NCBI GenBank assembly: GCA_036346375.1
Contig: CM070515.1
Location: 9,198,423 to 9,262,422 of the forward strand
Source: Guadua angustifolia
Lineage: Eukaryota; Streptophyta; Magnoliopsida; Poales; Poaceae
Reading direction: 5' to 3'
DNA: 64,000 bases
Under the pieces are notes generated by a model. That model made no database searches and was not told the origin of the DNA. It was given only the letters and a program-made list of their open reading frames with translations. Of the stretch, positions 31,451 through 44,095 are shown in pieces; the first letter of the stretch is position 1; every line of letters starts with the position of its first letter. Position numbers and translations under genes: made by a program.

Positions 31451-33339
31451 CAAGGGAAAGAAGCCAGCTCGGCCGATAGCTCCCAAGAGGCGGGGTCCTC
31501 CACCCAATCAAGAAGGTATTTGAACTTAAGAAGCGTAGTATGATATGAGCGATGAGGAGACCAAGAAGGTGGTAAAGGAGAGGTAACTAAATTTCTTAGA
31601 CCCAAGTCACTAGTGAAGAAGGTTCAACACGAGAACGGAAGAATTTTATAAAGGTTTAATGACTATTAAAAATTTGAAGGATAAAAAAGAAATGCCTCGC
31701 CAATCAAACTCTGACGCACATTGAGTAAGAATGCCCCAAGAAGATGTCGGTGAGGGAAGAGTAAGGAGATGCAACAATTCTTGATGAAGCGGCCTTACGC
31801 AAATATTAAATATTAGGTGCGGAAAAGATTGAGGTTGCCCAAGTAAGATGGTCATTTAAAATGGGCAGATCATTGGTCGAGGAGTGAGGCTGCCCTAACA
31901 ACAAAAAGATCGGCAATTTCATGAATGGTACTTGGGCCTGACCAAGCATGGTCTCTGAGATGTTATTTGTCAAGTTTAAGGAACAAGATTTTTTTCGCGG
32001 TGAAGGTGAATTTGTTGTCGTTTGGGACTACATATATGATCTATACAGAATGAGCGCCCTCGGCGTGAGCTTGATGGAGTTCTTTGGACTCTGTAAGTGT
32101 CTTAATTATTTGCAAAAACTATCGTGCACTTCCTTGTACTATACTAACTTGCAAGCCTAACTAATTTCTTATGTAGCATGGAGATACAAAGATGCGAACT
32201 ATCGGTATCCCGATGATTATCAACAAGACAACCGTTAGAGACCACCCAAGTGAAAGCGAGACTAACATATTCAATGCACTAATGGGTCAAAGATATAAGT
32301 CAAAGATATATCTAGCCTACTCATTTGAGTCGTGTTTCGTACCACCTCATTCTACTCCTTTTTCATAACACGATGTTAGAACTAATTAGTTATCTCGTTG
32401 ACACATCTATGTATAGTTTTCTTGGATTCTTCTTATGATCGAGCTAGATCGTAGCTCGATCACAATTATGGACTTCATAAAGGAGACCCGGTTGAAAAGT
32501 ATCAAAACTTTATTGACATGCTCGACCGGTATTAATTCTTGTTCCTTTCATTATCGTACTAGCTCTATTTCCTTCAATTTGAAACAAATTCTAATCATGT
32601 ACAATTAAGTAATCACATGTGTAGTGCATTCACACGGTTCCGTGCTAAAAGCGTGGGCGTATTCAAGGAGAAATTTGACATTGCAATTACCTCTCATGTC
32701 GTATATCATAATGCTAGCTTTTAGTTAGTTAACTTAATTTCTTTGCATCCATTTCACGCTTTCAACTTTTTCCACCGAGATCTTGACTCACCACTTGGGT
32801 AACAATTTATCGGCTACTATATCTTGAGTTTATGCACACCAAACCGAGCCGGCGACCGCATGCTAAAAGGCAACAAGGGGGTGAGTAAATATAATTACTA
32901 GCTTTAATTGTGTATAGGTACTCCTTATATCTTGTACAAATTCAAGTATTGATTAGTTAATGACTTAACGATAGGTGCCTCAATATTTGGCGGAACAAGG
33001 TTCGGAACTCTCATGCCGCAGTGAGAAACAATCCAAGAACAACTTCGTCGGCTTTTCACGAACCAAACTTTAACATGTGGGGCCCTTGATAAGGACCGAT
33101 GAACTATCGTGGTGAAGCGTAATTAAAGTTGTGTACATATATAAAGTTGTGTACATATATATTGTAATACATTAGAAGAACAAATATGTGTACATATTTT
33201 AATACATTAGATGTAATTAAATTTATTAATGAATGTTCGATGATTTAATTATCGGGCAAAGTGCATGATTGATTATCTGTGCTTTTAATTAGTTGTGATT
33301 TAACACACACATATATATAATAGCCTGGGAGAAATAGAC

Positions 33340-33608
33340 CTATATATATACAAAACATTAGTACCGGTTGGAGAAACTAACAGTGCGATGAAACTCATCG
33401 TGCGGGTTGGAGACACCAACCGTCTTGATGAAATCTCGAGGGTTCCCAGCGCTGCCACATGTGAATTCAAACCGTCGATACTCCATTAGTGCAAGTGAGT
33501 GAACCAGGGCCCGATGCCCTTGAGCATCGATCCGGATCTTTAACTGCAGTTCAAAAACCGCTAAAAGGCGGATTTTGGACGGGACTAAATGCCCTTTCCG
33601 TAGTAGTG
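33340..33608. repeat. 3' subterminal repeats and TIR of CACTA 1
   Basis: Repeated GGTTGGAGACACCAACCG-type inverted motifs and GATGAAACTCATCG lead to the terminal CCGTAGTAGTG. These correspond to the repeats at the 5' end. Confidence 0.75.
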
Positions 33609-33837
33609 ATCTTATCGATTATTCATCTCTAAAAACTCACTCGATTCAATACATGCAGACCTGGCATCAAACCGACTTCTTACCATTCCTAATGATCAAA
33701 TTATACTAGATTGCAACCGGCCTGTGCATTGCTGTGGGCGGTAGAAATTGCCGACACTGAAAAAGATTCTAATAGAGAAGGGAAAAATTTTTCGGGAACA
33801 TCTGCTTCTCTGTTTTTTTTAAAAAAAACTTTCACGC

Positions 33838-33912
33838 ATGCAGGCGTTGGGATTCGAAGCCGAGACCAATCGCTCACGAGTGAACAAGCTAGCCAACCGA
33901 GTTATCAGCGGC
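33838..33912 (-). repeat. tRNA-like (SINE-like) module
   Basis: The minus strand has CTCGGTTGGCTAGC (A-box side), then GGCTTCGAATCCC (B-box-like), then a T-rich tail. It lies in the host DNA just right of CACTA 1. The surrounding 33612-34024 is otherwise unassigned. Confidence 0.4.
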
Positions 33913-34024
33913 ATGTGAAATGGAATGGACTACAAATATATGAGCCTGCTCAGCTGGTACTGTAGCAAAGCCACACGTGGCGGCGAGGCCAGGCGCGTGC
34001 CATACGCCCGTACCTCCCCAAAAA

Positions 34025-35731
34025 CTATATCTCTACTACTTCTAATTTTGAGTTAGTGGTGGTCCGCTCTACATCCAACCCTATGACCCCCCCCGACACC
34101 CCCTCTCTCCTGCGTCGCCCGCAGTCTCGCACACCCCGCCTCGCCCCAATCTCCTCGTGCCACCCCTCCAGCGATACAGACTCCTCGGCTCCTCGCCCCA
34201 AGCTCGCAATGTCTCGCGCGCCCCGGCCATGATCCGGATCCCACACCACCGCCTCTCTCGCCGCGATCGTCGCTCTCCCTCCTCTCCCGTTACGCCCCAT
34301 GGCGATCCAGCAACAATCCGGATCGCCTCTGCCTACCTCGCCTCCTCCGCTGTTACCTGCGTAGATCCGTGCGCCTCCTCCTTGGCGGCTTCCCACACAG
34401 GCCTCAGCGTCGCCAAGATAGGTGAGGCCTCCAAGCCCTCCCGTGTTTCCTCCCTCCCTTTCGCTTCCCTTCACTCGACCACATCACCGTCGCCTCCACC
34501 GTTCCTCCCTGCGTGCACGTGCTCGCCCTTCCCATTCTCCTTCCCCGCGTTCCTAGCCACAGCCGGGCGCCTCTGATTCCTCCTCGCCTCCTCCGCCAAC
34601 CCCCACCATTCCTCCCTGCGTGCATGCGCTCGCCCTTCTCATTCTCCTTCCCTGCGTTCCTAGCCACAGCCGAGTGCCTCTGATTCCTCCTCGCCTCCTC
34701 CACCAACCCTCTCGGATCTGGCGGCGAGGTCATGGGCTTTCCCCCAGATATTTTCACCGCCGAGAATGCCACTCTCCTCACTATGCTCCTCTACCGAGAT
34801 GGCCTCACCTGGTGCTGGGCGCACCCTACCCATCCTTCGCTTATGCCTCTCGCCACCGTCCCGCCTCCCCTCCCTCTCCCCCTCGCTTTTGCATATATTG
34901 TTCTGTGGACTTGAACTTGTTGTTAATTCATTTTTGTTATCACATTAATTGAATTTGAACTTGAAAATACTGAGACTGACTGAGAAGTCTTCAGGAGTAT
35001 AGATTAAAGTTTCAGAAACGAGGCAATTGGTTATTGGATGTTTGAATGCCATAGATAGGTGCTTAGGAGTTGGAACATACAAGTCTGATGGCTTGGGAAA
35101 AGGAGCTTTTTGTTTGATACTCATGGACATTGCATAATTGGCCGTAGCATCACTTGCTAACTGCTACCATCAGTTTATTACATTAATTGAATTTGAAATT
35201 TGATTCCTCATTTCTGATAACAAGTTCAAGAAACATATAAACTTCAACAGGGGAACTCAGGTCTAACACGTTAATTTGCTGTTACTTTCTACTGCTGGTT
35301 GATTTTCACTGGAATAAACTTGAAGAGCACCTGCGCTAATGTTTTTCCTGCATCATACCTTCATAAAAAAATATTTGACTTTTCATTTTGCAATTCCATA
35401 TAATTCTGTATTGAGTAAGCCAGTTCTACGAGTTTGTTGTTTTATAATTCAGGATATACACTAGGCAGACTCAGATTTATAATTTAGAACCAAAGTTCCA
35501 GCCTTTTTGCAGTTTCTTCCACTCCCTTTTTCCCTGTCTTGCTTTAATATTATCAAGAATTTAAGATGTAGCTGTTGTGTGCATGGTTAGCGTTAATTCA
35601 TATATTAGTTACCTAAGAACTTAATGCCTTTTGTTCAAAACATCCATCTTCATCTTACTCTTTCTTTTTTTAGAAAAAAAATAAATACTGTATATATTAT
35701 ATTGCACCTTTTAACTGTTTTTTGCTTGCAG
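34025..35731 (+). other. GC-rich to A+T-rich region upstream of the CPL1-like exons
   Basis: 34040-34900 is C-rich with many CTCCTC runs, like the 5' region of a grass gene. 34900-35730 is A+T-rich and intron-like, ending in a good acceptor (TTGCTTGCAG) at 35722-35731. Open frames in the GC-rich part occur on both strands and show no known domain, so no exon is called. Confidence 0.4.
34498..34711. repeat. Tandem duplication, 107 bp
   Basis: TTCCTCCCTGCGTGCAYGYG...CTCGCCTCCTCC occurs twice with period 107 (34498-34604, 34605-34711). Confidence 0.85.
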
Positions 35732-35934
35732 ACTGCAGTTGTTCCGCTAGGAGAGGAAGAATTACATTTAGTGGCAATGACATCCAGGAGAAACTTGACG
35801 AATCATGCTTGTTTCTGGGGGTATAAAGTGCAATTTGGTTTGTACAATTCATGCTTGACTATGTTAAATCTTCGGTGCCTTGGTATCGTGTTTGACCTTG
35901 ATGAGACATTGATTGTCGCCAATACTCGGTGACT

Positions 35935-36352
35935 GGCTAAACCATCACAAATAGTTTAATCAAATTGCAATTAATGTAGTCGAACAATTAATTGACCACA
36001 TAATCCGATTAATAGGTTGTTTTCCGATTAATCATCAGTTTTCCTGTTTAATAACGAAAATAGCCTATTTTTATTCAGTAATTACGATAATTAGTTTATA
36101 ATATGGTGTTGTAGTGTTCATAATATGTACCTTTTAGATGAAGTATAAACAACGAAATGTAAAACATGTTTTGTAGAGTGATAATTTACAATAACTTTGG
36201 GTAACTAAAATATTTCTAATTAATTCTAAATGTAAATAAATATATTAATACAAACGCATAATCATCCGTTAAATTCTGACTAATCGTCGTATTACGATTA
36301 ATCGCTTAGTGGTATCACTTCCGTTTGTTAGCGTATACTATTTTTCACAACA
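35935..36352. other. A+T-rich insertion between CPL1-like exons
   Basis: It contains AATCCGATTAAT near the left and GACTAATCG/CGATTAATCG near the right, like small hAT-type elements of grasses, but no clear ends were found. Confidence 0.35.
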
Positions 36353-36360
36353 CTTGAGTT

Positions 36361-36752
36361 TAGGGATGAAAACGGATATCCGAATTTCGAACAAATTCGA
36401 CATTTTTAAATAGATATATAACGATTTTGGTTTTCATTTTTTAACACTTTAGCAAGCTCATTATAAAAAATAAGATTATAAAATTAGATAAAAAATTACG
36501 CATTATTTGCTTCCCATAAATAAAAAGGTGAAAAAATATCCTAATCCGTATCCGATTGATATCCTAATTTTGTTTCTATCATTTAAATAAATATATAATG
36601 AATTTGAGGTTTATTTTTTATGAATTTGAATAAGCTCAACACCACAAACAAGAATATGAATTCGGATAGAAAATTCTATATCCTATTTGTTTCCCATTGA
36701 AGAACAAAGACAAAAAAATTGATATCCGAATTACTATCCGTTTTCATCCCTA
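36361..36752. mobile_element. hAT-type MITE (392 bp)
   Basis: Perfect terminal inverted repeats TAGGGATGAAAACGGATA at both ends, flanked by 8-bp near-duplications CTTGAGTT (36353-36360) and ACTGAGTT (36753-36760). Internal ATATCC and ATTCGGATA motifs are also partly inverted. It sits exactly at the broken edge of CPL1-like exon B. Confidence 0.85.
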
Positions 36753-37469
36753 ACTGAGTTAGATCCTGACACAAGGAGAAGGCTTCTCATATTACAACAT
36801 GGTCAAGACACAAGAGATCCTACACCTCCTCTCCCAGTAGTACCGCCTGTGCAAGTCTCAGTTCCTCCAGTGCAACCTCATGGAAATTGGTTTCCTGTAG
36901 ATGATGGCATGAACCCAAGTAATCCGAACAGGAGTTCAGTAGGATTCCCTCTAGAATCTGATACTATGCACTATGATAAAAAGTTACCACCACATCCGTC
37001 ATTCTTTCATGGTGGGGATAATCCTATGCCCTCTGATAGATTTAGCTATCAGAACCAGAGGTTTCCCTCGCAGGTAGGTGATTTAAACGAAAATTTTGGG
37101 ATCACATTTGCTAATAAGGCATACCTATATCACTTGGTGACAAACATTTGCTTGGCTCAGCTACCGCATAACGAGGATCACCTGATGCTTCAGAACCATG
37201 CACCTCCAAGATACGGATCCTTTTCTGGTATGTTTGTGTTCTCTTTTTGGAAGAATTTTCCCTATGCTTTCATGTAAAATTTGCTTATGCTTTTTGAGAA
37301 ATTCATTGAACTAACAAACAAAACGTAAGATGTTTCCTCAAACTGAAAGAAAATAGACTTAAAGCTTGCTGCGGTAACTTTCTGTTTAGGACTTTTTCTG
37401 GCTTGTTATATTACCTGTATGGTAGTGTGAGTTTGCTGTGATTTACTGCTGTTGTGTTAGCAATAACAG

Positions 37470-37470
<1 letters not shown>

Positions 37471-37548
<78 letters not shown>
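37471..37548. repeat. (TA)n microsatellite
   Basis: About 39 TA units in what was probably a CPL1 intron. The next 200 bp up to the gypsy LTR fragment (37549-37744) is unassigned. Confidence 0.95.
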
Positions 37549-37551
<3 letters not shown>

Positions 37552-37827
37552 ACCTCTTTTCTACTCCTATGCCGTATCTCACAACGTATAGGGTATCTCG
37601 TCATGACAGAGGTATATACAAGTATATAAGATCATCTAGGTGGTATGTACATTTTTCAGATGTGGTATGCATATTTTTGGACATACACCTTTTTTATATC
37701 GTTACATGAAGGTATTTACAAAATACGCTAAAAATTATGGACTCTGTCGGGACCGAATGTGCAAATCCGGACCCTTTGTGTATACCGCACTAGTCGAGGA
37801 TCATGCTAGTGCACACAGGCTCAACAT

Positions 37828-40800
37828 CACATCACATTGAGTATCATAACCAATAGTTTCGCCCTTCACCTTAGGTCACCAAGACCTTTCCTTAAGATAT
37901 TGATTCTCTTTGGCACTTCCTAGGTATATCGAATACTTAGAATTATGAGTTTTCTCAAGTATCAATTTCTTAGGATCTTCCTATCCGGCACACTGGTTCA
38001 GCATTAAATCCTTATGGTATCCTAATCACTCAAATTTCTACTTTTTAGGCTAAGCCTTCTTTTTTCTTTGACTTGATTTTGTACTTCATCTATCTTCGAA
38101 CTTCTTATGTTCTGATCTTCTAATGTTGGTTCTATTTCCAAGGCAACTATGAAACCTTGTGGAGCGATCTTTAATTTCAACTTCTTAGATTCTTTACATA
38201 CCCTGGTTAACTGCTTATTATCAACATATTCCTCGTAAGTCAAACGTCGATCGCCACCTTAGCCTTACTAAAATGTCTATGGATTACGACACTAGACTCT
38301 TTGATCCTTTCAACCGTTATCTTCATCTATTAAGGTGGGGTGAGTAAATATATTTAGATTCTTAAGGCTCCTATTTATTTTCGATGAGATAGTGACACCA
38401 TTTTCTGCCTTTTCTAGCGACTAACTCCAAGTCATCGTAGGGTAATTTCAAGCGCCTTATCGTTTATGCAACAACGTTGGTTCACTTCTCGAGATTATGT
38501 CTAGAAGCATCATCCTTATATATTGAAACTACTCGCCTGACTAGTAATACTAACACATGCGTTAATGGTAATTGCTCTTTCAACTTCTGAAAACCCTTTT
38601 CGTTACTCTGGTGTCCATGCATCTCTTTCTCCTTAACAATCGTACAAAAGGTCTAGCTATTGTCGAAAAACCTTCCTATGAACCAGTGGTATTATCTTAC
38701 CATTTCTAGAACCTTAAATCCTAGGTAACGTACTTTGGTTGCTTCCTATGTAACACAACTTCTACCTTGCTTGGTTCAACAATAACTCCTTTAGCAGTCT
38801 TTATATGTCTAAGGATTTCAACCATTTCACTTCCGAAATTCACACTAGTTGAACTTAGCATATGACTACTACTCTTGCAATCTTTCTAAATCAATCTAAC
38901 ATGTTCTGCATGATCTTCTCTTGTCTTAGGGTATACTAGATTGTCATCAACCATGAATTTATCAATTACTCCATAAATATCTTACTTCTCGTGTTCATTA
39001 GATATGCGGGGCATCGGTCAATTCAGGAGATTTAGCCAAAACTTTATATCGTTTATGTAGAGAGCGCAATCTTAGAAACATCTTTCACACGACTTCTCAA
39101 TTGGTGATAACCTAAGCGAGGCTTTATCCTAGAGAAATTCCAACTTTCTTCTCGATTGTCCCAACACGTCATCGATCCCAACATTGGATACTTATTTTTG
39201 ATCTTTTCTTTATTTAAAGCATGATTCGGTGCATTCTCTCGATCTTCTATTTTCCTTTTTGTTAACCACAAATAACGCACTAAGCTTTCTCAAAACTCTT
39301 CCTAGTAATTCTTCGTCATGCCTTTCCATTTTCCATTAATTCATTAGAAACATTTGACATTGTCTTTTCACTATTGGGTTGTATCAGGCACTAATTCGCT
39401 CACGATTTTGATCTTCTGATATGACTGCATGCTAGACAATTTCTTAGATAATATATCAAGGTTTTCTCTAACAACTGGTGTATCTTCTAGTTGGCAAATT
39501 CCACACTGTTATCCATCAGTTGGCTAGCATAAACTATCATCGATATACATCTCTCAGAATAGTCTTAGGCTTGGGCATCCCCTTAATTCAAAGAATAACC
39601 TAAATATCCAACACAATATGATTTGCTTGGAACTCTACTCTCTCAACAAGCACTGAATTCTCAACATCCTGTTTAAATCTAGCACAACTGGGCACTTACT
39701 GATAATGACAAATCTTCCGATTAATGAGATTATGCTGGGTACCACTTAAACTAGCCACCATTTCACATGCATCATTTTTAGATAAACCCTTAACACCAGA
39801 TTATTCCTAGAGAGACATCTAACTCATTAATTTATATTATTGCTCTTCTTTCCAATACTCCGTATACCAATGTATTAACCGTTCCTGCTTCTTTTCTTTC
39901 GACAAGGAACCTTTACATGGAATTCATCACTAATCTCTTTACTTTACAAGTAGGGTTATGATATTGCACTAAGTAAACTCACGACTCCTGACTTCCTTGA
40001 TTCGGCATTGGCGCTAGGGCTTTGACAGGGACGGAGTTAGGATTGACTTGAACTAACGCGATTGCTTTCCTTTAAGGGCATTTATTGGCAACATGCTCAG
40101 ATTGGTGGCAAATATAGCAGAGTCTAGGGTGAACTTTCTTTCTTGTTTATTCGTTGATTGGAACAGTATCTTTTACCTGAACGCCTTTTTCTTCAATTGG
40201 TTTTCTAGGCAAATTTTTCCTCACAATTTCATCACTCACTCTTGGCATTATGTGCGGACTAAGGTAACTTCGATATATCCATGGTTATAGGAATTACTTG
40301 TCTCTCCTGTGGACATCAATTAACATAATGGCCTTTTCTGTGACACTCATGACGCTCTTCTTGTGATTTTATTACTTTTTGACTCGTAACACCTCCCCTA
40401 GCAAAATGACCTTCCTCACCATACAAGGGACCTCCTGTGGATGATAGCCACTACATTTTTGTTTAAGGTCGATAGGTTTTAGGAGGGTGCATTTTAACTC
40501 TCCAGCGGCGTGTCAGGTGCAACAAAGTTTCCCCTTCTTATTGCTAATTCTTGAGTAACTAGGGTTCGTAGATTCTGTTGATGCTAGATTACGGCAGTAA
40601 CTATTGGATCCAAGGGACACTGAGGTGAACAATGGTCTTGTCTTTCACAAAGGTGATAGGTGATGTTACTCATAGGACCTTTTCTAATTGTATGATTTTC
40701 CCTTGCAACTAGAGCAATTGATCGCATGCTTATTTGAGGTATGCCTAATTTTCCCACAGCGAATGCACGCTCGATCCTTTAACTTGTTTGGTTGACCGCG

Positions 40801-41780
40801 CTTCATAGAGCAATATCTAGGTTTCGAGCAAGATGCAGGGGTAGCGTTTCTCTCCATAGTCTCGAGCCAATTCTCGGCTTCTAAAGGAGAAATATTTACT
40901 TAAAAGCGTTGGTGGAGCGAGTCTTTATAAATTCTAATAACTTTGAGTAAGTACAGGGATCACTAATAACATTCGAGGCGCCTTCTTGACATTAGCTTGA
41001 TTGGTCATATTCGTATTTGCTTCATCATTGCACGGCATGCTTGAATCGATCGGCCAAAAACTCTTTGAAGCTCTCGTATCTATTGGTGGTGACGGTTGAG
41101 GAACTAATCCATCCTAGAGTTTCTCTTTGGGTTGGTTTCCACTTTCACTAGCTATCACTATTACGAACCATCCGCTTGATTACCTCAAGGGTTAGAACGA
41201 ACTTAGCATAGATAAGGAGCAAGAATCCTATCTGAGGAAGATAGGTTTTAACAATAACTTGAACAACCAATATTAATAAATTGGTATGGCTACTTATATA
41301 AGCCTAAAAGCTTTGCAACACATCACTGCACTTTCGACAATCAAGAAGAACCAATTCAACCTAAACACACAAAACTACCGTCTACATGGGCGACACTCTA
41401 TCTTAAGGAACGCGACTCCCACATGAGTCTCAAGCGGCTACTTGAAGTCTTGAGTCTTCTAACTCTTGATACACTTCATTGATCCACTCTTCCATGAGCT
41501 TGATGATTCCTTCCGTCATGATCATTATGGTAGCAACAGCATTCGATGCCTTCTCTGAGTTGTGGTATATCGTTTTCTACTTAAGATAACTTCGGTAGGA
41601 TTTTTTAAATCAATTTAGCGAGTAAGAAAAGAAATTTCAGCAAAGGAAAGGAAAAAATTTTGGGTAGAACAGAAAAATGAGATAAGTCAAGAATATGTTA
41701 TTCTTTCAGATTAGGTCTTTTACTTTAGAAAATAATTTTGAAAGACCTATAGAGACGACCAACTATCTAGGGGCAAGACC
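37828..41780 (-). pseudogene. gag-pol remnant of gypsy copy 1
   Basis: Reading leftward from the primer site: gag; a zinc-knuckle region near 40700-40810; RT with LGYHQLRSRVKDVSKIALST (39112-39053); then EILRHIKTAKGVIVEPSKVE (38822-38763); and, before the missing integrase, RVCKESKKLKLKIAPQGFIV (38207-38148). These are Ty3/gypsy RT and linker motifs of the chromovirus type. Frames change every few dozen codons. Comparison with copy 2 (54610-58600) suggests part of the breakage is sequence error. Confidence 0.75.
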
Positions 41781-41789
41781 TACAGTCAG

Positions 41790-41805
41790 TATGGCTCTGA
41801 TACCA
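41790..41805 (-). other. tRNA-Met-type primer-binding site
   Basis: The minus strand reads TGGTATCAGAGCCAT four bases from the LTR edge at 41810. The matching site in copy 2 (near 58590) is degraded. Confidence 0.8.
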
Positions 41806-41809
41806 CCTC

Positions 41810-44095
41810 TGTCGGGACACGAATGTGCAAATCCGGACCCTCTGTGTATACCACACTAGTCCAGGATCATGCTAGTGCACACAGGCTCAACATTAGTGAA
41901 TATCACAATCATACACAACGTAAATAGATAAAAGACATAATATATTAAATATTACAAGTTGAATGACCTTATGGTCAACTTACTTGACAATGCCTCACAA
42001 GGTTTGAACAACAAATTGACTGCATTGGAATGAAGATGTAGATAACCCCTCGGTATACCACGAACAAGATGACAAGGCTCGCGCCTAAACATTCGTCTCT
42101 TCATGGTACCCTTCTTGACTGATGATGGTTGTAGGCAAGGGTGAGTACACCAACACGTACTCAACAAGTTGTGCCTTAGAATGCAATTCTATCATAGCTA
42201 TATGCAAGGCTTATTCCAAAGGAATGGTTAAATGGTTATTTGCAACTAAGCGACCTTTATAAGCAATACAATATATAGATTGAAAAGAGCGATAATAAAA
42301 CAAATAACAATAATAGATAGATTTAGCATTTCTCAAGTAAACCAAGTTTCGGTCCTAAGTCAAGATTCAATTTTCCATGGCAACTGCCATCCATCCCAAA
42401 TTTTAAAAAGTCTAAACCCTTGTTTGTAATCCCAGCATTGCTCAATCTAGTGAAAACACGGCTATCAAGAATAGATTGTACACTCTGCGAGATTATGCAC
42501 TTTACCCACCGACATGATAATCTCTTTTATGCAGCGTGCATTAGCACACTTCCTTTGGTATGCGTGAGAGAATCATGACAAAGCCTTTACAATGCATCAT
42601 CTTAACCCGATACTACCGCTAAGGTTTCAACAACGAAGGAACAACTTTGTTCCAGGCAGGGCCCCCTCTTCGCCATCTGGGTTCAATCAAAGGTGAACCA
42701 CACCACCATGATAGTACTAAAGCCAAGACTTTGCAAATTAGTCAGCTAGGTTGCCCCATAACAACATGTGGTTGCATGATTGACTCAGGTCAAAGGCTGC
42801 AAAGTGTCCTTATGGTTTGATCAAAGCAAGACATACACATACCCTTTGCCCATCGGGCCCACCACAACATCCTGCCCTTACCACTTGCTCAGACCCAAAA
42901 TTATAACCACCCAGGTTGATTACCAAGCACCACGTGCCATCAACAACTCAATATCGTTCACGTGACATCCATTGCCACCACAACTCAATCTCATCGTGTG
43001 ACCACACATGACACACAAATTCAGAACTTTGTTCCATATTCCATTAGTCAAGATTATTTATCAAAGATTCAAGTACATGTGATGACGTGGCATGGCTAAG
43101 CAATTCTGATTCGATCTAACCATCCATGCTGATTTCATTATTAACCAACTATAGTAAACCAACCTAGGGTGACAAGTGGATCATGGCATACAACTAGCAA
43201 GGTAGGGTGTAATTCAAAGGGTACGATAGCTAATCCCAAACTTATGTTGAAATCATTTATACACATAAAATAACAAGTGATAAGGTAAATCAAAATAGCA
43301 TGCGATCTAGTTTATGGGTGCAACATGATCAAAGCACAACTTGCCTTGCTTAAACTCCTGGTATTGCTCCGAAGATTGCTCTTGAGTTGTTAATTCTCTC
43401 TCCGGAACCCTCGCACAATTGAACGTCTACGCGAATCGAGAAGAAATAGCAAATAAACACCAAAAACAAGTAGCAAATGAACTCAAAAATTCAAATAAAA
43501 TCCACCATTGGAAAGATCTCAATTTTACAAATCTTTCGGAATTCAAATCACCCAAATTGGAGTTCATATGCAAAGATTATGACATTTAGAAGTTTTGAAA
43601 ATAAACTAAACTCTGGAATTAGAAATTCTAAATCTTTCCGAATTATTTTTATAAAGAAAATCCGAATTTTCTGTCGGTTTGTGCGGACAAAGCGTGGCGA
43701 AATCTAGATGATGAACTCAATCTACGGATTCTGGGTAAATCTACTCGTGACTCAATATTAACCGTCGATCTAAACCCAGCGGTTGATATTTAATATGAGG
43801 CGCTTACGGATTGAAACATTATGACTTAATCGATCATTCGATGAAGATCCGACGGTATGGCTTCCGATCGGCGATGCATTTGAACCACGTCTTGGCTTCA
43901 TGGGACTCAAAAACGGCGATCCCAACGACGATCTCCTTCTGGCGATGCTCTGGCGGAACTACAATGTCGAGATGCTTCTCGGCGGCAACTTCAGCGATCT
44001 TTCGGAACTCTTCTGGCGGCCGCTTTGTTCTCGCGATTCCTCGGACGGCAATGCGACCGCTTCTGTCGATCGATTCTTGGCGACACCACCGCTCC
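41810..44095 (-). repeat. 5' LTR of gypsy copy 1
   Basis: It begins (plus strand) TGTCGGGACACGAATGTGC next to the primer site. There is no coding signal, only short spurious frames. The end nearest the CACTA element is more GC-rich (43800-44090). The outer boundary is inferred from where the next element starts. Confidence 0.6.

Larger units (their letters stand above)
28690..33090 (+). pseudogene. TNPA-like plus Ulp1-like second gene of CACTA 1, broken
   Basis: A GC-rich leader and long repeat-rich intron region (28690-30700) precede coding blocks. A TNPA-like block at about 30960-31200 contains DHVAISIAKWDQ and, in another frame, SYTLKKMAVAFGTYKKKSNT. A proline-rich repeat follows. From 31900 an Ulp1 (C48) cysteine-protease-like part is seen: KEQDFFRGEGEFVVVWDYIY (31981-32040), TTVRDHPSESETNIFNALMG (32231-32290), LDPLHKGDPVEKYQNFIDML (32461-32520) and QYLAEQGSELSCRSE (near 32970). 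The expected catalytic His and Cys contexts are not intact. Ulp1-like domains in grass CACTA second genes are known. Exon borders cannot be fixed. Confidence 0.7.
22813..33608 (+). mobile_element. CACTA (En/Spm) element 1, full length, decayed
   Basis: The left end is CACTACTACAGAATCG and the right end, reversed, is CACTACTACGGAAAGG. Both ends are flanked by ATC (22810-22812, 33609-33611), the 3-bp duplication typical of CACTA elements. It contains a TNP2-type gene (24251-27480) and a second gene with TNPA-like and Ulp1-like parts (28690-33090), separated by a repeat array with a TATA box. Both genes have many frameshifts and stops. Length (~10.8 kb) and gene order match autonomous grass CACTAs. 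Confidence 0.92.
35732..37227 (+). pseudogene. CPL1-like (RNA polymerase II CTD phosphatase-like) gene fragment
   Basis: Exon A (35732-35929, after acceptor TTGCTTGCAG) encodes AVVPLGEEELHLVAMTSRRN and NLRCLGIVFDLDETLIVANT. FDLDETLIVANT is the phosphatase active-site signature (DLDET), and the context matches plant CPL1. Exon B (36756-37073, 106 codons, open) encodes LDPDTRRRLLILQHGQDTRD and a proline-rich stretch, ending CAG|GTAGGTG. Exon C (37161-37227) has acceptor GGCTCAG and encodes LPHNEDHLMLQNHAPPRYGS before a GTATGT donor. The part of the protein between A and B, which should hold the rest of the phosphatase domain, is missing and replaced by A+T-rich DNA and a MITE. The 3' end is lost at the gypsy element. 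In plants the family dephosphorylates the Pol II tail and affects stress responses and RNA processing. Confidence 0.8.
37745..44095 (-). mobile_element. Tekay/Del-like Ty3/gypsy remnant, copy 1
   Basis: On the minus strand this is 5' LTR (44095-41810), tRNA-Met-type primer site, gag, protease and RT, then the pre-integrase spacer; integrase is missing. The left edge is an 83-bp piece of the other LTR (37745-37827, TGTCGGGACCGAATGTGC, matching 41810). It joins abruptly to pol at 37828, so a deletion removed integrase and most of the 3' LTR. The outer limit of the 5' LTR is uncertain. Confidence 0.8.

Noticed and set aside
34025..34952. Frames of 110-149 codons on both strands
   Set aside because: C-rich 5'-region-like DNA with an internal tandem duplication; no recognised domain and no preferred strand.
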